DNA of 7,415 bases from Candidatus Sulfotelmatobacter sp. (GTDB lineage Bacteria; Acidobacteriota; Terriglobia; Terriglobales; Acidobacteriaceae), in contig JASIEN010000356.1 in the NCBI GenBank assembly GCA_030045935.1, positions 1-7,415 on the forward strand. The letters are read 5' to 3'. A model generated the notes under the pieces. That model saw nothing but the letters and a program-made list of their open reading frames with translations, was not told the DNA's origin and searched no databases. Of this stretch, positions 4,878 through 7,415 are shown in pieces. Positions within the stretch are counted from its first letter, which is position 1, and the number at the start of each line of letters is the position of its first letter. The position numbers were made by a program, and so were the translations under genes.

Positions 4878-6500
4878 ATGGCAATCGGCTCAAGAACTTC
4901 CGGCGCAGGTTTGCGCGGCATCGCGCGCTGGTTCATTCCGTCTGCGGCTGACCTGATTTTCATCGCGTTCCTTGCGCTGCTTGCCTTTACTTTGCTGTCA
5001 GTGCGATTGCTGAGCGATGCTGGAATTGGCTGGCACATCCGTTGCGGGCAATTAATTTTGGCCACGCATACAGTCCCTCGCGTCGATCCATTTTCCTCTA
5101 CCATGCATGGCCAGCAATGGTTTGCCTGGGAGTGGGTGTTCGACGTAATCGTAGGGTGGCTCGACCGGGCCGCCGGGCTGAATGCTGTTGTACTTTTCGC
5201 AGCCCTGATTATTTCAGGCGTCTACGCCTGGACCTTCCGCCTGCTTCTGCGTCGAGGGACGAACCTATTCCTCGCCCTCGCTCTTATGCTCCTCTCCACG
5301 TCGGCGGCCATGATTCATTTTCAGGCGCGGCCCCATGTGCTGAGCTGGTTGTTTACCCTGGCGTGGTTTTGGATTCTGGAGTCATCCGCCGCTCAACCTG
5401 GTCAAGCACCGTCGTCAACTCGCGCTCGTGTCCTCTGGTTTCTTCCTGTACAAGTGCTGATTTGGGTGAACGTTCACGGAGGCTTCCTGATCGGCTTTGT
5501 TCTGCTGGCAATCTATTGGCTTGACGCGGCATGGAACTATCTCAGGTCCGGACGCGACCGCCTCGAAGACATTCTGGATAGAATCCAAGCCAGCCAGCAC
5601 TTCCGCTCGCTGACCTTGGTCGGCCTCATCAGCGCCGCTGTGACTCTCATCAATCCTTACGGCTTCAAATTACACATTCACATCTATCGCTATCTTTCCA
5701 ATCGCTTTCTGATGGACCACATCGACGAATTTCAGTCCCCGAATTTTCACTACGCTGCGCAGAAGTGCTTTGCGGCGTTGTTACTGCTCACCATCGTGGG
5801 TTTGGCCGCGAGGGGCCGCAATGCCAGCTTGAGCCACATCCTGGTTGTGATGTTCGCAATTTATTCCGGCCTCTATGCCTCGCGCAACATCCCCTTGTCG
5901 TCTATTCTTCTGGTTCTCGTGATCGGGCCCTGGTTGTCGGAAGCAATCGAAGGCTACGCTGGAAGACGCGCAATCCGACAGCGCTTTCTCATACTTGGGC
6001 AATCATCTGCAAATTTCTTCCAGAGAATTCAGGCTGTTGAGTTCACCTTGCGCGGCCATCTTTGGCCGCTGGCTGCGGTGGTGTTGATTTGTTCGATTGC
6101 CGCTGCTGGCGGCGTCCTCGGGTCTGCCCAATTGATGAACGCTCACTTTGATCCCAAACGGTTTCCAGTCGAGGCTGTGTCTTTTCTTGAGAAACATGAG
6201 GTCCGCGGTCCGCTGCTGGCGCCTGACTATTGGGGCGGTTATCTGATCTATCGCCTGTATCCGAAAGTTCAAGTGGTGGTTGACGACCGGCACGACTTTT
6301 ACGGCGAGCAGTTTTTAAAATCTTACTTGAAGATGATCCACGCCGAAGCAGGCTGGCAGGAATTTCTCAAGCAACATCCGGCACAATATGTTCTTGTTCC
6401 CAAGGGCTCAGCTCTGGAGAGTGTCCTGCTTGAGAATAAGGGGTGGACTCCGTTCTACAGCGATGACACAGCAACGATCTTTGTGCCCCGCAGCGTCTAG
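4878..6500 (+). CDS. Polytopic membrane protein, GT-C-like, with C-terminal soluble domain
   Basis: A 540-aa protein from ATG 4878; a GTG at 4833 would add 15 residues and overlap the divergent ndh start. About ten hydrophobic spans occupy residues 22-415, broken by loops. The first large loop holds DAGIGWHIRCGQ (47-58) and DPFSST...WFAWEWVFDV (70-90); acidic residues there are typical of GT-C glycosyltransferases that use polyprenyl-phosphate sugars. RPHVLSW (151-157) and VNVHGGF (198-204) are further conserved-looking patches. A C-terminal soluble domain (about 421-540) contains GPLLAPDYWGGYLIYRLYPKVQVVVDDRH-like sequence, a pattern shared by large acidobacterial membrane proteins of unassigned function. 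I infer a role in envelope glycan assembly; the reaction and substrate are unknown, and it may not be an enzyme. It is transcribed divergently from ndh and appears monocistronic. Confidence 0.85.
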   Translation: MAIGSRTSGAGLRGIARWFIPSAADLIFIAFLALLAFTLLSVRLLSDAGIGWHIRCGQLILATHTVPRVDPFSSTMHGQQWFAWEWVFDVIVGWLDRAAGLNAVVLFAALIISGVYAWTFRLLLRRGTNLFLALALMLLSTSAAMIHFQARPHVLSWLFTLAWFWILESSAAQPGQAPSSTRARVLWFLPVQVLIWVNVHGGFLIGFVLLAIYWLDAAWNYLRSGRDRLEDILDRIQASQHFRSLTLVGLISAAVTLINPYGFKLHIHIYRYLSNRFLMDHIDEFQSPNFHYAAQKCFAALLLLTIVGLAARGRNASLSHILVVMFAIYSGLYASRNIPLSSILLVLVIGPWLSEAIEGYAGRRAIRQRFLILGQSSANFFQRIQAVEFTLRGHLWPLAAVVLICSIAAAGGVLGSAQLMNAHFDPKRFPVEAVSFLEKHEVRGPLLAPDYWGGYLIYRLYPKVQVVVDDRHDFYGEQFLKSYLKMIHAEAGWQEFLKQHPAQYVLVPKGSALESVLLENKGWTPFYSDDTATIFVPRSV

Positions 6501-6583
6501 AGATGCAACTCGCCGCCTATGTCCCGTCGTCAAGCTGAACACCGCGCCAGCAGCATAAGTTCCCGTCTGCGAATCGTCCCGTC

Positions 6584-6597
6584 GAACGGCGCCGTTC
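6584..6597. repeat. 14-bp perfect palindrome
   Basis: GAACGGCGCCGTTC is its own reverse complement. In RNA it could fold as a 5-bp GAACG/CGTTC stem with a GCGC tetraloop. It lies immediately before the terminator-like hairpin, 84 bp after the membrane-protein stop codon, and may be part of the 3' end structure or a protein-binding site. Confidence 0.5.
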
Positions 6598-6600
6598 CCC

Positions 6601-6625
6601 AAAGGCCCGCATTTTGCGGCTTTTT
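6601..6625 (+). terminator. Rho-independent terminator candidate for the GT-C-like gene
   Basis: AAAGGCCCGCA, a short T-rich loop, TGCGGC and then TTTTT form a stem (CCGCA against TGCGG with one bulged C) followed directly by a T5 run and TGTGTT. The hairpin is imperfect but the order stem, loop, T-tract is right for the plus strand. It lies about 100 bp beyond the stop codon of the membrane-protein gene and before the small ORF at 6649. Confidence 0.5.
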
Positions 6626-6648
6626 GTGTTATCTCATATCGGTCAGTG

Positions 6649-6789
6649 ATGCTGAGTGATGGCATGATCGTCGACTTCTCCGCATTGACACGTCCCGCCG
6701 AACGCAATCTTTCCCTCAAGATCGAGGGCGAACAGCCTGAAAAAGGTGTAGTGCCGCCGTCGAAGCTCGCCAGGAAGAGCGCGAAATAG
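6649..6789 (+). CDS. Possible small protein, 46 aa, no recognised family
   Basis: ATG to TAG, opening MLSDGMIVDFSALTRPAERN and ending PPSKLARKSAK. Most third positions are G or C (GGC, ATC, GTC, GAC, TTC, TCC, CTC, AAG), like the confident genes here. The composition is hydrophilic, with a basic C-terminus, and it lacks a membrane span or signal peptide. Against it: no Shine-Dalgarno before either ATG (6649 or 6664), very short length, and no family I recognise. It starts just after the terminator-like hairpin and converges with vapC, ending 36 bp from it. It could be a genuine small gene, a remnant of a longer one, or chance. Confidence 0.35.
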   Translation: MLSDGMIVDFSALTRPAERNLSLKIEGEQPEKGVVPPSKLARKSAK

Positions 6790-6825
6790 GAATGTGAAGT
6801 TGGACCGTTCTTATCAAGACAGGAT

Positions 6826-7194
6826 TCACGCGAGGTTGGCGTGAATCCCAAGTTTTTCCGCGGCCTTGCGCAATCGCCGATCTCTGGTCCATAACATTGT
6901 GCCTGGCCGAATAAGCGACGACGCGATTAGCTGCGCATCGACCAGACCAATCCCATGCCCGTAGAGCACCCGCTCCTCGAGCATGGCCCGGACTTCATCC
7001 GTTTGTGCGATTCGGAGCGGCGGCAGTGAATCGAGCAAGGCCAACACTCGTCGACGTTCCCGCAGCGATCCCAGCGCTAGCTCCGAGATGATGAAGGGAT
7101 GGATCACAACGTTGCCTTGCTCTAGTTGCCTTCGCAGTTCCTTGTCTCCGGCGCGGAAGTGATCGATCCAAACGGACGTGTCGGCGAGGATCAC
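6826..7194 (-). CDS. vapC: VapC-type PIN-domain ribonuclease toxin
   Basis: A 122-aa PIN-domain protein of normal VapC length, spanning the whole fold. The acidic metal-binding residues are all visible: Asp5 in ILADTSVWIDHF, Glu38 in FIISELALG, Asp86 in GIGLVDAQLI and Asp105 in LWTRDRRL. VapC toxins are Mg2+-dependent RNases that cleave tRNA or rRNA when freed from VapB; the target here cannot be told from sequence. The start is GTG at 7194, supported by GAGGA (complement of 7203-7207) 8 nt upstream and by a 4-nt GTGA overlap with the vapB stop, which implies coupled translation. The gene looks intact. It converges with the small ORF and the membrane-protein gene. Confidence 0.95.
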   Translation of the reverse strand: MILADTSVWIDHFRAGDKELRRQLEQGNVVIHPFIISELALGSLRERRRVLALLDSLPPLRIAQTDEVRAMLEERVLYGHGIGLVDAQLIASSLIRPGTMLWTRDRRLRKAAEKLGIHANLA

Positions 7195-7388
7195 CGCTCT
7201 TTTCCTCTACGCCGCCTGACATTTTTCAATTGCGGCATTGCGCCACCCAACAGCGCCAAGCGGCGAGCGCTCTCCCGTTCGATCAGCGCTTTAAGGGCTT
7301 CGCGGAGCAGAGCCGTCTTTTCAGCGACTCCGGTGAACTCCTGAGCAATGCGCATCAGATCGTCATCCAGCGCCACGGTTGTTCTCAT
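7191..7388 (-). CDS. vapB: VapB-family antitoxin
   Basis: A 65-aa antitoxin. Residues 2-9 (RTTVALDD) are the ribbon strand of a ribbon-helix-helix DNA-binding fold, followed by two helices (about 10-20 and 24-40, EKTALLREALKALIERES). The C-terminal tail ARRLALLGGAMPQLKNVRRR is the toxin-binding part typical of this VapB family. VapB neutralises VapC by wrapping its active site, and the complex normally represses its own promoter. The ATG at 7388 is chosen over one at 7409 because the latter directly abuts a perfect TATAAT box and would lie upstream of the expected transcription start, and because family members begin at MRTT. The stop overlaps the vapC GTG. Confidence 0.93.
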   Translation of the reverse strand: MRTTVALDDDLMRIAQEFTGVAEKTALLREALKALIERESARRLALLGGAMPQLKNVRRRRGKER

Positions 7389-7409
7389 AAGCTGCGTCTC
7401 AAGGCACAT

Positions 7410-7415
7410 ATTATA
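7410..7415 (-). promoter_or_regulatory. Perfect -10 box of the vapBC promoter
   Basis: The minus strand reads TATAAT at the very edge of the window, 21 nt before the vapB ATG. Transcription would start around 7403, leaving a 5' leader of about 15 nt. Only GAGAC, a weak ribosome site, lies in that leader. The -35 element and any VapB operator lie beyond the window. Confidence 0.65.

Larger units (their letters stand above)
6501..6825. other. Intergenic region between the convergent membrane-protein gene and vapC
   Basis: This 325-bp stretch holds no large gene. It contains a 9-bp direct repeat GTCCCGTCG (6521-6529 and 6576-6584), a 14-bp perfect palindrome (6584-6597), a terminator-like hairpin with T5 (about 6601-6625) and a possible 46-aa plus-strand ORF (6649-6789). 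The remaining bases between that ORF and vapC show nothing I can name. Confidence 0.6.

Noticed and set aside
6408..6851. A 147-codon minus-strand frame across the 6501-6825 gap
   Set aside because: It overlaps the ends of both the membrane-protein gene and vapC, has no recognisable motif, and its codons look non-coding. The opposite strand carries the better small ORF.
1..7415. CRISPR array, tRNA, rRNA, insertion sequence or defence island
   Set aside because: No regularly spaced repeats, no tRNA-like cloverleaf or CCA end, and no transposase or integrase motifs were seen. The only accessory-type locus is VapBC.

Overview
The window reads as chromosomal DNA of moderately high GC. The gene families and protein style suggest a soil-type Acidobacteriota: an Ala/Pro/Ser/Thr-rich single-span SPOR protein, a full-length NfeD, a slipin, a type II NADH dehydrogenase and a large polytopic protein with a 'DxxxGWHxRxG' loop. 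This placement rests on family resemblance and was not tested by any search. I see no rRNA, tRNA, CRISPR array, insertion sequence or phage gene.

Layout, left to right. (1) 2-346 (+) is the C-terminal end of a receiver-domain protein cut by the left edge; the usual phosphoacceptor Asp appears to be His. (2) 347-438 is a convergent intergenic gap with a short GGGC-TTCA-GCCC hairpin that may be part of a repeated extragenic element. (3) 439-4851 (-) is a probable operon, transcribed in this order: type II NADH:quinone oxidoreductase, a 22-codon arginine-rich leader ORF, NfeD-type membrane serine protease, slipin (stomatin/SPFH family), SPOR-domain protein. (4) 4878-6500 (+) is a divergent polytopic membrane protein of 540 aa, probably GT-C-like. 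(5) 6501-6825 is a gap holding a 14-bp palindrome, a terminator-like hairpin and a possible 46-aa ORF. (6) 6826-7388 (-) is a VapBC toxin-antitoxin pair with a perfect TATAAT -10 box at the right edge.

How the genes work together. NfeD and slipin are an established functional pair: in the archaeal PH1510/PH1511 system the NfeD protease domain cleaves the hydrophobic C-terminal part of the stomatin. Here both catalytic residues and a matching hydrophobic C-terminal patch in the slipin are visible. Placing NDH-2 directly upstream and a SPOR protein directly downstream suggests a module for the state of the inner membrane and cell envelope; that link is inference. The most unusual feature is the junction between NDH-2 and NfeD. 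A strong Shine-Dalgarno serves a tiny ORF whose TGA overlaps (TGATG) the NfeD start that best fits a signal peptide and has no Shine-Dalgarno of its own. The divergent start region is also compact: 26 bp separate two start codons, with one TATA core placed to serve both strands.
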